From: Bradyrhizobium sp. | GTDB lineage: Bacteria > Pseudomonadota > Alphaproteobacteria > Rhizobiales > Xanthobacteraceae | Reading direction: 5' to 3' | DNA length: 64,000 nt | NCBI RefSeq assembly: GCF_022844465.1 | Contig: NZ_JALHLP010000004.1 | Span: 129,735 to 193,734 of the forward strand | Shown here: piece after piece, positions 29,490 to 38,340 of the stretch | How positions within the stretch are numbered: position 1 is the first letter of the stretch | Layout of the letters: the number at the start of each line of letters is the position of its first letter | The notes under the pieces: generated by a model | What the model was told of the DNA's origin: nothing | Databases searched by the model: none | What the model saw: only the letters and a program-made list of their open reading frames with translations | Program-made: the position numbers and the translations under genes

Positions 29490-30497
29490 ATGGTTTCACA
29501 ATCCCCCGATACCAGGATCACGACCGAGGCGCCGGTCCGCGCGCCCTCGACCGTTCCGGTCGATGACACCGTGCTGCCGTTCGAGGTTGAGACCCTCGAC
29601 CTGCGCGGCCGGCTGGCCCGCCTCGGCCCGGCGCTCGACGACGTCCTGGCCAAGCACGATTATCCCGCGCCGGTCGGAAAGCTGCTCGGCGAGGCGATCG
29701 TGCTGGCAACGCTGCTGGGCTCGGCCCTGAAATTCGACGGACGCTTCATCCTGCAGACCCAGACCGATGGCCCGGTGTCGTTCCTGATCGTGGATTTCCA
29801 GGCGCCCGATCGCCTGCGCGCCTATGCGCGTTATGACGCATCGCGGCTGACGGACGGCCAGGATTCCGGCGCCCTGCTCGGCAAGGGTCATCTGGCCATG
29901 ACCGTCGATCAGGGGCCGGACATGAGCCGCTATCAGGGGCTGGTGGCGCTCGACGGCGGCAGTCTCGAAGAGGCCGCCCATGAATATTTCCTTCGCTCCG
30001 AACAGATTCCGACCCGCGTGCGGCTCGCGGTCGGCGAGGAATGGCGCGGCGGTGACGGCGACGGCCCGAAACATCGCTGGCGCGCCGGCGGCATGCTGCT
30101 GCAATTCCTGCCCAAGGCGCCGGAGCGGGCGCGGCAGGCCGACCTGCATCCCGGCGATGCGCCTGATGGCGCGGTGACGCATCGGATTATGGAAGACGAC
30201 GCCTGGGTGGAGGGTCAGTCGCTGATCGGCACTGTCGAGGATATCGAACTGATCGATCCGGATCTGTCGGGCGAGCGCCTGCTGTACCGGCTGTTCCACG
30301 AACGCGGGGTGCGGGTGTTCGCCCCGCTGCCGCTGCGCGCGCGCTGCTCCTGCTCGCGCGACGCGGTGTCCTCGATGCTGAGGAGCTTCGCCGCAAGCGA
30401 CCGCGCGGACATGGTCAAGGACGGCAAGGTGGAGGTGACCTGCGAGTTCTGCTCGTCGGTCTACCGGTTCACCCCGCACGAGGCGGGCGTGGAATAG
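29490..30497 (+). CDS. hslO: Redox-regulated chaperone Hsp33
   Basis: 335 residues. The C-terminal zinc switch shows RCSCSRDAV and CEFCSSVYRF, giving the C-x-C and C-x2-C cysteines. The N-terminal domain has GEAIVLATLLGSALKFDGRF and GDG-type substrate-binding sequence. On oxidation it becomes an ATP-independent holdase in the cytoplasm. The start ATG 29490 follows the repeat and lies in AAGACGCC context with weak RBS. Confidence 0.92.
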   Translation: MVSQSPDTRITTEAPVRAPSTVPVDDTVLPFEVETLDLRGRLARLGPALDDVLAKHDYPAPVGKLLGEAIVLATLLGSALKFDGRFILQTQTDGPVSFLIVDFQAPDRLRAYARYDASRLTDGQDSGALLGKGHLAMTVDQGPDMSRYQGLVALDGGSLEEAAHEYFLRSEQIPTRVRLAVGEEWRGGDGDGPKHRWRAGGMLLQFLPKAPERARQADLHPGDAPDGAVTHRIMEDDAWVEGQSLIGTVEDIELIDPDLSGERLLYRLFHERGVRVFAPLPLRARCSCSRDAVSSMLRSFAASDRADMVKDGKVEVTCEFCSSVYRFTPHEAGVE

Positions 30498-30524
30498 GCG
30501 CGCGGCGGCCGGGCGTGAGGGACG

Positions 30525-31298
30525 CTATGCCGCGATCGAAGTCAGAGAAGCCATCGGCACGTCGAATGCGTAGACGAAGCCGGTCGGCGCATAAGTCAGC
30601 CGTACCTCGCCGCGGAGCTGCTTGCCGAGGGTCTCGATCAGCCGAGTGCCGAAGCTGCGTTTTGCGGGCGGGCGGACTTCCGCGCCGTTGGTCTCGGTCC
30701 AGGTGAGCTGCAGGCGCCGCGCCTGCTGATCCAGCGTCCATCGGATATCGACGCGCCCTTGCGGGACCGACAGGGCGCCGAACTTGGTGGTGTTGGTGCA
30801 AAGCTCGTTCAGCGTCATCGCGATGGCGATGACGGCGCTCGAAACCATGCGGATTTCGGGTCCCGAGATCGAGAACTTCGGTTGATCGGGATCATCGAAG
30901 GCTTCGGTGGCGCTGCGGACGATCGTGCCGAGGTCGGCGCTGGTCCATCTTGCCAGCAACAGCAGATCGTGCGCCCGCCCAAGCGCGAGCAGCCTTCCCT
31001 CGATGGCGTGCTGCGCGTGCCTGGCTTCGGGCACGTCGCGCAGGCTCTGCGAGACGATGGCGCCGACCGTTGCGATCGTGTTCTTGATGCGGTGATGCAT
31101 TTCCTCGAGGATCAGCTTCTGCAGCCTGTCGGCCGCCTCTCGCTCTCTGGCGTCGATGCCGGCCGTCTCAAGCAAGCTCTGCGCGTCGATCTCGGCCTGC
31201 GCGAGCAGAAGCCGCAGGCTGACATTCTCTGCCTCCAGATCGTCTGCTGTTGCGCTGCTATTACGACGCGGGTCCGCTTGGAGATCGGTATCGGCCAT
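30525..31298 (-). CDS. HWE/HisKA_2-family sensor histidine kinase, soluble
   Basis: 257 residues. An N-terminal coiled-coil-like segment precedes EEMHHRIKNTIATVGAIVSQS, the phosphoacceptor His block of HWE/HisKA_2 kinases. ATPase motifs are LNELCTNTTKFGAL (N box) and FGTRLIETL. No sensor or membrane domain is visible, so input may come through partners. ATG 31298 is chosen; GTG 31313 is possible. It follows a single-domain receiver gene on the same strand, probably its partner. Confidence 0.82.
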   Translation of the reverse strand: MADTDLQADPRRNSSATADDLEAENVSLRLLLAQAEIDAQSLLETAGIDAREREAADRLQKLILEEMHHRIKNTIATVGAIVSQSLRDVPEARHAQHAIEGRLLALGRAHDLLLLARWTSADLGTIVRSATEAFDDPDQPKFSISGPEIRMVSSAVIAIAMTLNELCTNTTKFGALSVPQGRVDIRWTLDQQARRLQLTWTETNGAEVRPPAKRSFGTRLIETLGKQLRGEVRLTYAPTGFVYAFDVPMASLTSIAA

Positions 31299-31403
31299 TG
31301 CCAACTGTATCACCGTGGCTTGAGTAACGCACCGTTCTTCAGGGGCGGTTTTTTGCCGTATTGGGGGGATTTTAGCTGTTTTCGATGGTGAAAACCGCTG
31401 GCG

Positions 31404-31835
31404 TCAGGCGTGGCCGATCATGTGGCGCATTTCGTTTATCACTTCGTGGGCATCGAGTGGCTTGCCGAAGAACCTGCAGTGCGGAGGTAGATCGATGTTC
31501 TGCAGCTTCAATTGCCCCGATACCACGATAATCTTGATCGCCGGCCACCGCTCATGCACGGCATGCGCAAGTCCGACCCCGTCCATCTGGCCTGGCATCT
31601 GGATATCGGTGCACATCAGCGCGACGTCGGAGCGGGATTCCAGGATAGCGACGGCTTCGGCGGCGTCCAGCGCCTCCAGTGGCGTGTATCCGGCGTCTTC
31701 CACCATGTCGACCGCGCGCATGCGCAGCATCATGTCGTCCTCGACAATGAGAACGATCGCGGCAATGTGTGAATGATCAAGCGCCAACATGCGGGCGCCC
31801 ATGGGAAGCGGTGCGCGGTCTGGATGGGTGTTCAT
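31404..31835 (-). CDS. Single-domain response regulator receiver protein
   Basis: 143 residues. The acidic pair is in VEDDMM near residue 32, the phospho-acceptor Asp in MCTDIQMPGQMDG near residue 76, and the conserved Lys in FFGKPLD near residue 126. There is no output domain. ATG 31835 is used, though a shorter start at MLALDH is possible. The HWE kinase gene lies 105 bases downstream on the same strand. Confidence 0.82.
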   Translation of the reverse strand: MNTHPDRAPLPMGARMLALDHSHIAAIVLIVEDDMMLRMRAVDMVEDAGYTPLEALDAAEAVAILESRSDVALMCTDIQMPGQMDGVGLAHAVHERWPAIKIIVVSGQLKLQNIDLPPHCRFFGKPLDAHEVINEMRHMIGHA

Positions 31836-32307
31836 TCAGGACAAGCATCTTGCAGCACATATGATCCCCCTTCGATTCAAAAAACAAAAACGCATGGGCC
31901 GTTACCGTCCTGGTCTTCGATAAAGGCTGGCGCGCGACCTTATCGACCATGTGGGGATCTTTTGCCAGATAGCGGGGACGATAGCGGATTTGTTTTGCGG
32001 CTGGGGCTGACAGACCTTGCAATGGCGGCGCCAAGTAGCCAGTTCAACATAAGCGTCATCGCATTGCCGGTTTGTCGGCCTTGCGGCCGACGTCAACCTC
32101 CTGGCTATTCCAATCCTGTCAGTCGCATGACCAACCGAAACTCGCTTCGATGCGTGTTTTCCGGTCAGGGCGGCTCGCGGCTGCAAAGGGCTTGCGGGCG
32201 TCGCAGCCGCAGATATTGCAAGATTGTCGCCGGAAAGTTTCGACGAGCATGCTTGATGCACTGGCGTGAACGGCAACCGCAGCCGACCAACCTCTTGGAG
32301 AATTTTC
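31836..32307. other. Intergenic region without a recognisable gene
   Basis: This 470-bp gap separates the receiver gene from a small membrane-protein gene. Open frames here are in GC-poorer sequence without ribosome-binding sites or familiar motifs. It contains a short GGCCTTGCGGCCGAC dyad near 32080. I see no tRNA or known RNA motif. Confidence 0.4.
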
Positions 32308-32427
32308 ATGGATACGAGCTCAGCAACTCTGCTTGCTTGCGCCGCAATGTTCTTTCTCTCGTTCGTCGCGATCGGGGCCTTCTGGTTTGTCGAGCGGTTG
32401 CGGGGAGCGAGCGCCCCCCGCGTGTGA
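32308..32427 (+). CDS. Small single-pass membrane protein (39 residues)
   Basis: ATG 32308 is preceded by TTGGAGAA at good ribosome-binding distance. The 39-residue product is a single hydrophobic helix (LLACAAMFFLSFVAIGAFWF) with a short basic tail VERLRGASAPRV. An intrinsic terminator follows 90 bp later. Function unknown; a regulator of a membrane complex is a generic possibility. Confidence 0.5.
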   Translation: MDTSSATLLACAAMFFLSFVAIGAFWFVERLRGASAPRV

Positions 32428-32512
32428 ACGCGGGTCGTTGCGTTTCGCGTATCCGGGGATCGGCGCCATGCCGATCGACGACTTGGTCTGAGCCGTTTGG
32501 AGCTTTAGTCCA

Positions 32513-32545
32513 GAAAAGAAAGCCGCGGATTTCTCCGCGGCTTTC
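32513..32545. terminator. Bidirectional intrinsic terminator
   Basis: AGCCGCGGA (32521-32529), loop TTTC, TCCGCGGCT (32534-32542). It is followed by TTCAT on the plus strand and by TTCTTTTCT on the minus strand. It separates the small membrane-protein gene from the convergent periplasmic-protein gene. Confidence 0.75.
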
Positions 32546-32568
32546 ATATCAAGTCTTCTTGGCTGCGC

Positions 32569-32898
32569 TCAGTAGCGGCCGCTGCCAATTCCGATGCTGA
32601 CACCGGGGGCCTGGAAGCCGACGCCGCCCTGGTGATGATCATGGCCGCGGTAAGCGCGACGCTCGATGTAACGCTCGCGCCGGGGGGCATATCCGTATGA
32701 ATCGTGGCTTTCACGGATGATGACGCGGCGTTGACCGCGTTGGCGCCAGCAACGGCCGTACTCATCGCAGACCATGCGGACGTTCTCGATATTGCTCTCC
32801 GGAGCGATCGAAACGTTCGGGGACAGCGGGGCGGCGGACGCGGCGGTCGCAAGCAGGGCGCCTGCGCCTGCGGCCAGATAGATGGCTAAGGTTTTCAT
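32569..32898 (-). CDS. Small secreted protein, uncharacterised
   Basis: 109 residues with a signal peptide (MKTLAIYLAAGAGALLATAASA, cleavage near 22). The mature part is basic, Arg/Tyr/His/Gly-rich, with two cysteines in VCDEYGRCW. The ribosome-binding site GGAGAG precedes ATG 32898. Such short basic periplasmic proteins are common in Bradyrhizobium. Function unknown. Confidence 0.7.
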   Translation of the reverse strand: MKTLAIYLAAGAGALLATAASAAPLSPNVSIAPESNIENVRMVCDEYGRCWRQRGQRRVIIRESHDSYGYAPRRERYIERRAYRGHDHHQGGVGFQAPGVSIGIGSGRY

Positions 32899-33029
32899 CT
32901 TTTCTCTCCAGGAACTGATTGTGTCGGGGGACCAACAGGCCAGCGAGGCAATGGTTCCATGCCGGAAACCGTTATTTTTTGCCCATCGTGCAGCGAACAG
33001 CGCCGCGAGATCGCGGACCCATGTCTAAC

Positions 33030-33111
33030 CGTCATTGCGAGCGCAGCGAAGCAATCCATCGCGCCACAAAGAAAGCAAGAATGGATTGCTTCGCTGCGCT
33101 CGCAGTGACGA
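33030..33111. repeat. Palindromic intergenic repeat, 'gtcattgcgagcgcagcgaagc' family
   Basis: Long near-perfect inverted repeat: CGTCATTGCGAGCGCAGCGA pairs with its complement ending at 33111, the stem continuing to AAGCAATCCAT around a loop of about 20 bases. It lies between the secreted-protein gene and apaG. Confidence 0.85.
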
Positions 33112-33249
33112 TCAGGCGCGCATTGACGCGCCCCGGTGGCTCGCAATGAAGATCCAGAGGCAGCGGCGGTGGAGCCGAGAAGCCGCGGCGTACTGGATGC
33201 TCCGCCATTGCGAAGCATGACCGTCGCTGCGGAGCGCGGCGGGTCGCTG

Positions 33250-33642
33250 CTAATTCAGCACCCGCTTGTGATCCGGACTATCCAGCGAGAACGTCGGCAC
33301 GTCGATTTCAAACCGTTCGCCGCTTTCGCTGACCATCTGATAGCGGCCGGTCATGAAGCCCGAGGCGGTCGGGAGCGGAACGCCGCTGGTGTATTCGAAG
33401 CGCTCGCCCGGTGCGAGCACCGGCTGTTCGCCGACCACGCCCTCGCCGCGGACTTCCTGCTTACGCCCGGTGGCGTCGGTGATGACCCAGTGCCGGGTGC
33501 GAAGCTGAACGGTCTCCGCGCCGGCGTTGGTGATGACGATGGTGTAGGACCAGAAATACTGGCCCTTATCGATCGACGAGCGTTCCGGCAGGAAATTCGG
33601 TTCGACGGTGACCTCGATCTGGCGGGTGACGGCGCGGTACAT
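33250..33642 (-). CDS. apaG: ApaG domain protein
   Basis: 130 residues, the normal ApaG length. Visible are YRAVTRQIEVTVEP at the N-terminus, YFWSYTIVITNAG, LRTRHWVITDATG and the glycine-rich GVVGEQPVLAPGERFEYTSG. The fold is fibronectin type III-like; physiological role is unclear, linked to Co2+ resistance in enteric bacteria. ATG 33642 is chosen over longer starts because the ApaG family starts there. Confidence 0.92.
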   Translation of the reverse strand: MYRAVTRQIEVTVEPNFLPERSSIDKGQYFWSYTIVITNAGAETVQLRTRHWVITDATGRKQEVRGEGVVGEQPVLAPGERFEYTSGVPLPTASGFMTGRYQMVSESGERFEIDVPTFSLDSPDHKRVLN

Positions 33643-33882
33643 GCGATGGGTGTTCCGGAAATTCCTGTCTTGCATCATAGCGACAAAAGCCCGGCTAACC
33701 AATCGTCCGGCGGCCCGGCGGGGCTTCGATCATCGCGGTTTCAACACAGTTGCGGTCTATGGCGCAACCGCGCGCTCCCGGCCTCGTGTCACAGGGTTGC
33801 GAATCTTGCAAGCAACCCGCGGGTCGATATGATCGTATCCGGGTGGCGCCGGTGCGAGTGCCCGATTGCCGAACGGTGCCAG

Positions 33883-35136
33883 ATGACGTCCACTGCCGAT
33901 CCAACCGCCGGAAAGCCCGGTGGCGCGTCGTCCGCCAATGATGCTGCCGCGGCAGTTTCCGCGCCTGCAATCACGCTGCCGGGGGCCGGCGCGCGCGAAT
34001 TGCGGCTCGATCTGTTTCGCGGGATGGCGCTGTGGCTGATCTTCGTCGATCATCTGCCAACCAACATCCTGACCTGGTTCACGATCCGCAACTACGGATT
34101 TTCCGACGCCACCGAGATATTCATCTTCATCTCCGGCTACACCGCCGCCTTTGTCTATGGTCGCGCGATGCTGGAGGCCGGCTTCGTGGTGGCGACCGCG
34201 CGCATCCTGCGGCGGGTTTGGCAGATCTACGTCGCGCATGTGTTCCTGTTCACGATCTTCCTGGCGGAAATTTCCTATGTCGCCACCCGTTTCGAGAACC
34301 CGCTGTACAGCGAGGAAATGGGCATCATGGATTTTCTCAAGCAGCCTGACGTCACCATCGTCCAGGCGCTGCTGCTGAGATTCCGTCCCGTCAACATGGA
34401 TGTGCTGCCGCTCTATATCGTGCTGATGCTGTTCCTGCCCATCGTCCTCTGGCTGATGAAGTGGCGGCCCGACGTTTCGCTCGGGTTGTCGGTGCTGCTG
34501 TACGCGCTGACCTGGCAGTTCGACTGGCATCTGTCGGCCTATCCCAACGGGTTCTGGGCCTTCAACCCGTTCGCCTGGCAATTGCTGTTTGTGTTCGGAG
34601 CCTGGTGCGCGCTGGGCGGCGCGGCGCGGATGTCCCGGATCCTGTCATCGCCGGTGACGATGTGGATCTGCATCGCCTACCTCGCTGCCGCGTTCTTCGT
34701 CACGCTGACCTGGCATGTGCCGCAACTCGGCTATCTGATGCCGCGCCGGATCGAGAAGTGGATGTATCCGATCACCAAGACCGATCTGGACGTGCTGCGC
34801 TTCGCCCATTTTCTGGCGCTTGCCGCGCTGACCGTCCGGTTCCTGCCCAGGGACTGGTCGGGGCTCAAGTCGCGGTGGCTGCGGCCGTTGATCCTGTGCG
34901 GCCAGCATTCCCTGGAGATATTCTGTCTTGGCGTCTTCCTGGCGTTCGCAGGGCACTTTGTGCTGGCCGAGGTGTCCGGCGGCGCCGTCATGCACGCGCT
35001 GGTCAGCCTCGCCGGAATCCTCATCATGTGGGGAATGGCGGCGCTGATTTCATGGTACAAGCACTCGGCCGACAAGGGTGCCTCCAGGACGCCGGGTACC
35101 CGCGGCAACGCCGATATGGCCGGAGGTAGCATATGA
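33883..35136 (+). CDS. opgC: OpgC-type membrane acyltransferase for osmoregulated periplasmic glucans
   Basis: 417 residues with about ten membrane segments. The N-terminal ELRLDLFRGMALWLIFVDHLP and DATEIFIFISGYTAAFVYGR blocks are typical of OpgC proteins, which transfer succinyl groups to periplasmic glucans. ATG 33883 is chosen because preceding codons in frame are intergenic-like. The stop overlaps the next gene (ATGA at 35133), tying it to two SGNH-hydrolase-like genes. Acyl group unknown. Confidence 0.88.
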   Translation: MTSTADPTAGKPGGASSANDAAAAVSAPAITLPGAGARELRLDLFRGMALWLIFVDHLPTNILTWFTIRNYGFSDATEIFIFISGYTAAFVYGRAMLEAGFVVATARILRRVWQIYVAHVFLFTIFLAEISYVATRFENPLYSEEMGIMDFLKQPDVTIVQALLLRFRPVNMDVLPLYIVLMLFLPIVLWLMKWRPDVSLGLSVLLYALTWQFDWHLSAYPNGFWAFNPFAWQLLFVFGAWCALGGAARMSRILSSPVTMWICIAYLAAAFFVTLTWHVPQLGYLMPRRIEKWMYPITKTDLDVLRFAHFLALAALTVRFLPRDWSGLKSRWLRPLILCGQHSLEIFCLGVFLAFAGHFVLAEVSGGAVMHALVSLAGILIMWGMAALISWYKHSADKGASRTPGTRGNADMAGGSI

Positions 35137-35891
35137 GGCCCGGTTCCAGGGCTTTGACGGGTGCGGTCCTGCTCGCGGCATGCCTGGCCGCAGGCTTCGC
35201 GCGCGGCCAGGAGGCCCCCCGGAACTGCGACGTCCCGGCCTATCTGCTGAGCACCGACAGTGTGCTACTGAAAGTAGCCGACTCCATAAAGAACACTCAT
35301 TCGTTGAAAGTTCTGGTGATCGGCAGCCGCTCCTCCACCATCGTTTCCTCGGAGGCGAGCGCTTACCCTGCACGGCTTCATGCGGCGCTGAAGGAGCGGC
35401 TGCCGTCGGTCGCCGTCGATCTCTCCGTCGAACTCCAGACCGGGAAGACCGCCGAGGAGGTCGACGCCAACCTCGTTAAGCTGTTGGAAGGAAAAAAGCC
35501 TAATCTGGTGATCTGGCAGACCGGTACCGTGGATGCCATGCGCGCGGTCGATCCCGATGATTTTCGCGGCGCTGTCGACGGTGGCCTCGCTGCGTTGCAA
35601 AGTGCTGGAGCCGACGTGGTCCTGGTCAATCTGCAGTATAGTCCGCGCACGGAGACGATGATCTCCGCGCCGCCATATCTGGATCATCTGCGGGTGGCGG
35701 CGCAGCAGCACGACGTTCCGCTGTTCGACCGGTTCTCCATCATGCGTCACTGGAATGAGGTCGGAGACTTCGATCTGTTCAGCACCTTTCCCGGCGTCGA
35801 GATGGCCAAGCGGGTTCACGCCTGCCTGGGCCGGGCGCTGTCGAAGTTCGTGCTCGACGCGGCCCGCCTCGACCCGGCGCAGCAGAATTAG
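35133..35891 (+). CDS. Degenerate SGNH-hydrolase-like periplasmic protein
   Basis: 252 residues with signal peptide (to about residue 25). It is a paralogue of the next gene: VIGSRSST, AYPARL, PNLVIWQTGTVDAM and GADVVLVNLQYSPR align with that gene's blocks. However the block III Asn is Val (GTVDAM versus GTNAVL) and the C-terminal catalytic His is Ser (DLFS versus DGLH). It may therefore be a non-catalytic partner or binding protein. It overlaps opgC by 4 bases. Confidence 0.78.
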   Translation: MRPGSRALTGAVLLAACLAAGFARGQEAPRNCDVPAYLLSTDSVLLKVADSIKNTHSLKVLVIGSRSSTIVSSEASAYPARLHAALKERLPSVAVDLSVELQTGKTAEEVDANLVKLLEGKKPNLVIWQTGTVDAMRAVDPDDFRGAVDGGLAALQSAGADVVLVNLQYSPRTETMISAPPYLDHLRVAAQQHDVPLFDRFSIMRHWNEVGDFDLFSTFPGVEMAKRVHACLGRALSKFVLDAARLDPAQQN

Positions 35892-35903
35892 GGACTGGCG
35901 TCA

Positions 35904-36839
35904 ATGAGGCGTTACTTCCCTTTTCGCTGGTCGAAATTGCTGGCCGCCTTCGCCGCGGGCCTGGCGCTGCTGGCGCCGGCCCCGGTGTGGCTCCTGCAGG
36001 CCCAGACCGCCCCGCCGGCGCAAACCGTGGCCGCGCCGTCGGCGCAGAAAAATATCGCCGGCAAGACGGTCGACAAGGTCAAGGAAGCCACGAAGTCGGC
36101 GGCTGACATTTTCACCCGCGTTCCCTGCCTGCCGCCCAAGGGCGGCTACAAGTCGATGGGCTCGCTGCCGCGGATCGCCGGCAAGCTCGCCGCGGGTCAG
36201 CCGGCGGTGATCGTCGCCTTCGGGTCGTCGTCGACGGCCGGCTACGGCTCGACGTCGCCAGAGTACGCCTATCCGAGCCGGCTCGCGGCGCAGTTGCATC
36301 GGCAATATCCGGACTCCGACATCACCGTCGTCAATCGCGGGCAGGGCGGCGAGGACGCGCCTGAGATGATGAAGCGGTTGCAGACCGCGGTGCTCGACAT
36401 GCACCCGGACCTGGTGATCTGGCAGGTCGGCACCAACGCCGTGCTGCGCAACCTCGATCCGGCCGAGACCGCGCGGCTGGTCGAGGAGGGCATCGCGCGG
36501 ATCCAGGCCGCGGGCGCCGACGTCGTGCTGGTCGATCCGCAATATTCGCCGCGCGTCAACGAGAAAGCCGAAAGCGCCGGCAAGATGAGGAACGTGCTCA
36601 GCAAGGTCGCCGAGCTGCGCCGGGTCGGCGTGTTCCCGCGCTTCGAAGTGATGAAGGACTGGCACGAGCGGCAGGCGATCCCGATCGAGAATTTCGTGAT
36701 CGCCGACGGGCTGCACATGAGCGACTGGGGCTACGCCTGCTTCGCGCAACTGCTCGGCGACGACATCATCAAGTCGGTCGGACAGATCAAGCGCGGCGTC
36801 AACGTGCCGTCCGACGTGCGGGCGTACCGGCCGATGTGA
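35904..36839 (+). CDS. SGNH/GDSL hydrolase-type periplasmic protein
   Basis: 311 residues with an N-terminal hydrophobic signal or anchor (residues 10-33). SGNH blocks are intact: AFGSSSTAGYGS (Ser), NRGQGGEDA (Gly), QVGTNAV (Asn) and DGLHMSDWGY (Asp/His). It would act as an esterase or acyl transferase in the periplasm. Third gene of the opgC operon, 12 bases after its paralogue, so it probably adds or removes glucan acyl groups. Substrate not shown. Confidence 0.85.
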   Translation: MRRYFPFRWSKLLAAFAAGLALLAPAPVWLLQAQTAPPAQTVAAPSAQKNIAGKTVDKVKEATKSAADIFTRVPCLPPKGGYKSMGSLPRIAGKLAAGQPAVIVAFGSSSTAGYGSTSPEYAYPSRLAAQLHRQYPDSDITVVNRGQGGEDAPEMMKRLQTAVLDMHPDLVIWQVGTNAVLRNLDPAETARLVEEGIARIQAAGADVVLVDPQYSPRVNEKAESAGKMRNVLSKVAELRRVGVFPRFEVMKDWHERQAIPIENFVIADGLHMSDWGYACFAQLLGDDIIKSVGQIKRGVNVPSDVRAYRPM

Positions 36840-36844
36840 GCGGG

Positions 36845-37062
36845 GGCGAGTAGCGAATGGCGAATGGCGAGTAGCGGGTGTGGGCCGGTGTCTCAATACC
36901 TCGCCGGTCACCACGCAAGGTTCCAGGCTCCTTTGCATGGGGTTGTTTTCGATATTTTGTGCCGACGCTGCCCGCCGTGCGGGCGTACCAGCCGATGTGC
37001 GTGTAGGCGAATAGCGAATGGGATCTCATTCGCCATTCGCTACTCGCCATTCGCCATCCTCA
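36845..37062. repeat. Paired 'gcgaatagcgaatgg' family repeats, copy 2
   Basis: A left arm (36845-36878) and a right arm (37005-37062) of the family seen at 12106 surround 130 bases of single-copy sequence. The right arm is itself a hairpin around GAATGGGATCTCATTC. It occupies the gap between the convergent SGNH gene and metZ. Confidence 0.7.
36941..37006 (+). pseudogene. Remnant of the 3' end of another SGNH-like gene
   Basis: A 23-base stretch ending the SGNH gene (36816-36838) recurs with one change at 36977-36999. In frame it encodes VRAYQPMCV then stop, matching the VRAYRPM C-terminus of the upstream gene, and is likewise followed by a GCGAATAGCGAATGG arm. This suggests a deleted tandem copy or a local duplication. 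Confidence 0.4.
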
Positions 37063-38253
37063 CGCCTGCTCCAGCGCCGCCGCCAGATCCTCGATCAGAT
37101 CATCGGCATGCTCCAGCCCGGCGGAGAACCGGATGAAGCCTTCGCTGATGCCGAGTTCGGCGCGCGCCTCCGGCGTCAGCCGTTGATGCGTCGAGGTGGC
37201 GGGATGGGTGACGAGGCTCTTGGCGTCGCCGAGGTTGTTGGAGATCCGGGCGATCTTCAGCGCGTTGAGGCAGCGGAACGCGCCGGCCTTGCCGCCCTTG
37301 ACCTCGAAGCCGATCAGGGTCGAGCCGGCGCGCATCTGCTTCTTTACCAGCGCCGCCTGCGGATGATCGGCGCGTCCGGGATAGATCAGACGCGACACCT
37401 TCGGATGGCTGGCGAGGCTGTCGGCGATTTTGGCTGCGGTTTCGGTCTGCGCGCGCACGCGCACCGCCAGCGTCTCCAGTCCCTTCAGCAGCACCCAGGC
37501 GTTGAACGGCGACATCGACGGCCCGGTCTGGCGCATGAAATTATGGATATGCTCGGCGATGAAGGCTTCCGACGACAGGATGACGCCGCCGAGACAGCGG
37601 CCCTGGCCGTCGATGTGCTTGGTAGCGGAATAGACCACGACGTCGGCGCCGAGCGACAGCGGGCTCTGCCAGAGCGGGGTTGCGAACACATTGTCCACGA
37701 TCAGCCGCGCGCCGCCCTGGTGGGCGATGTCGGCGATCGCCTGGATGTCCAGCACGTCGAGCGTCGGATTGGTCGGACTTTCCAGAAAGCAGGTTCTGGT
37801 GTTCGGCCGCATCGCCTTGCGCCACTGGTCGAGATCGAGGCCGTCGACCAGCGTGGACTGGATGCCGTAACGCGGCAGCAGGTCCTCCACCACATAGCGG
37901 CAGGAGCCGAACATCGCCTTGGCCGCCACCACGTGATCGCCGGCCTTCAGCGGCGCGAGGACCGCCGTCGTCACCGCGGCCATGCCGGTCGCGGTCGCGC
38001 GCGCGGCCTCGGCGCCTTCGAGCTCGATCATGCGGCGCTCGAACATCGAGATGTTGGGATTGGAAAAGCGCGAATAGAGAAAGCCCGGCTCGTCGCCCTT
38101 GAACCGCGCCTCGCACTGTTCGGCGGTGTCGTAGATGAACCCCTGGGTCAGGAACAGCGCCTCGGAGGTCTCGCCGAATTGCGAGCGCAGGGCGCCGGAA
38201 TGCACCAGCCGGGTTTCGGGACGATAGCGGGCGGCAGCGTTTGCCTCAGACAT
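37060..38253 (-). CDS. metZ: O-succinylhomoserine sulfhydrylase
   Basis: 397 residues, Cys/Met metabolism PLP family. The PLP lysine lies in VVYSATKHIDGQG near residue 210, with YSRFSNPN and SPTNPTLDV upstream. It forms homocysteine from O-succinylhomoserine and sulfide. ATG 38253 follows GGAGG. Upstream on the same strand are a promoter, a SAM-II riboswitch and an intrinsic terminator, so expression falls when SAM is abundant. Confidence 0.93.
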   Translation of the reverse strand: MSEANAAARYRPETRLVHSGALRSQFGETSEALFLTQGFIYDTAEQCEARFKGDEPGFLYSRFSNPNISMFERRMIELEGAEAARATATGMAAVTTAVLAPLKAGDHVVAAKAMFGSCRYVVEDLLPRYGIQSTLVDGLDLDQWRKAMRPNTRTCFLESPTNPTLDVLDIQAIADIAHQGGARLIVDNVFATPLWQSPLSLGADVVVYSATKHIDGQGRCLGGVILSSEAFIAEHIHNFMRQTGPSMSPFNAWVLLKGLETLAVRVRAQTETAAKIADSLASHPKVSRLIYPGRADHPQAALVKKQMRAGSTLIGFEVKGGKAGAFRCLNALKIARISNNLGDAKSLVTHPATSTHQRLTPEARAELGISEGFIRFSAGLEHADDLIEDLAAALEQA

Positions 38254-38286
38254 GTGACCTCCGTCGCGACCACCAGCAGATGGTCA

Positions 38287-38322
38287 CAAAAAAACCGGCC
38301 TGGAAAAATTTCCACAAGCCGG
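38287..38322 (-). terminator. Intrinsic terminator of the metZ leader
   Basis: On the minus strand CCGGCTTGTGG, an A/T loop and CCAGGCCGG form a hairpin followed by a run of eight T. It lies between the SAM-II aptamer and the metZ start, as expected for a transcriptional off-switch. Confidence 0.8.
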
Positions 38323-38340
38323 GATCACACGTGTCCCCGG

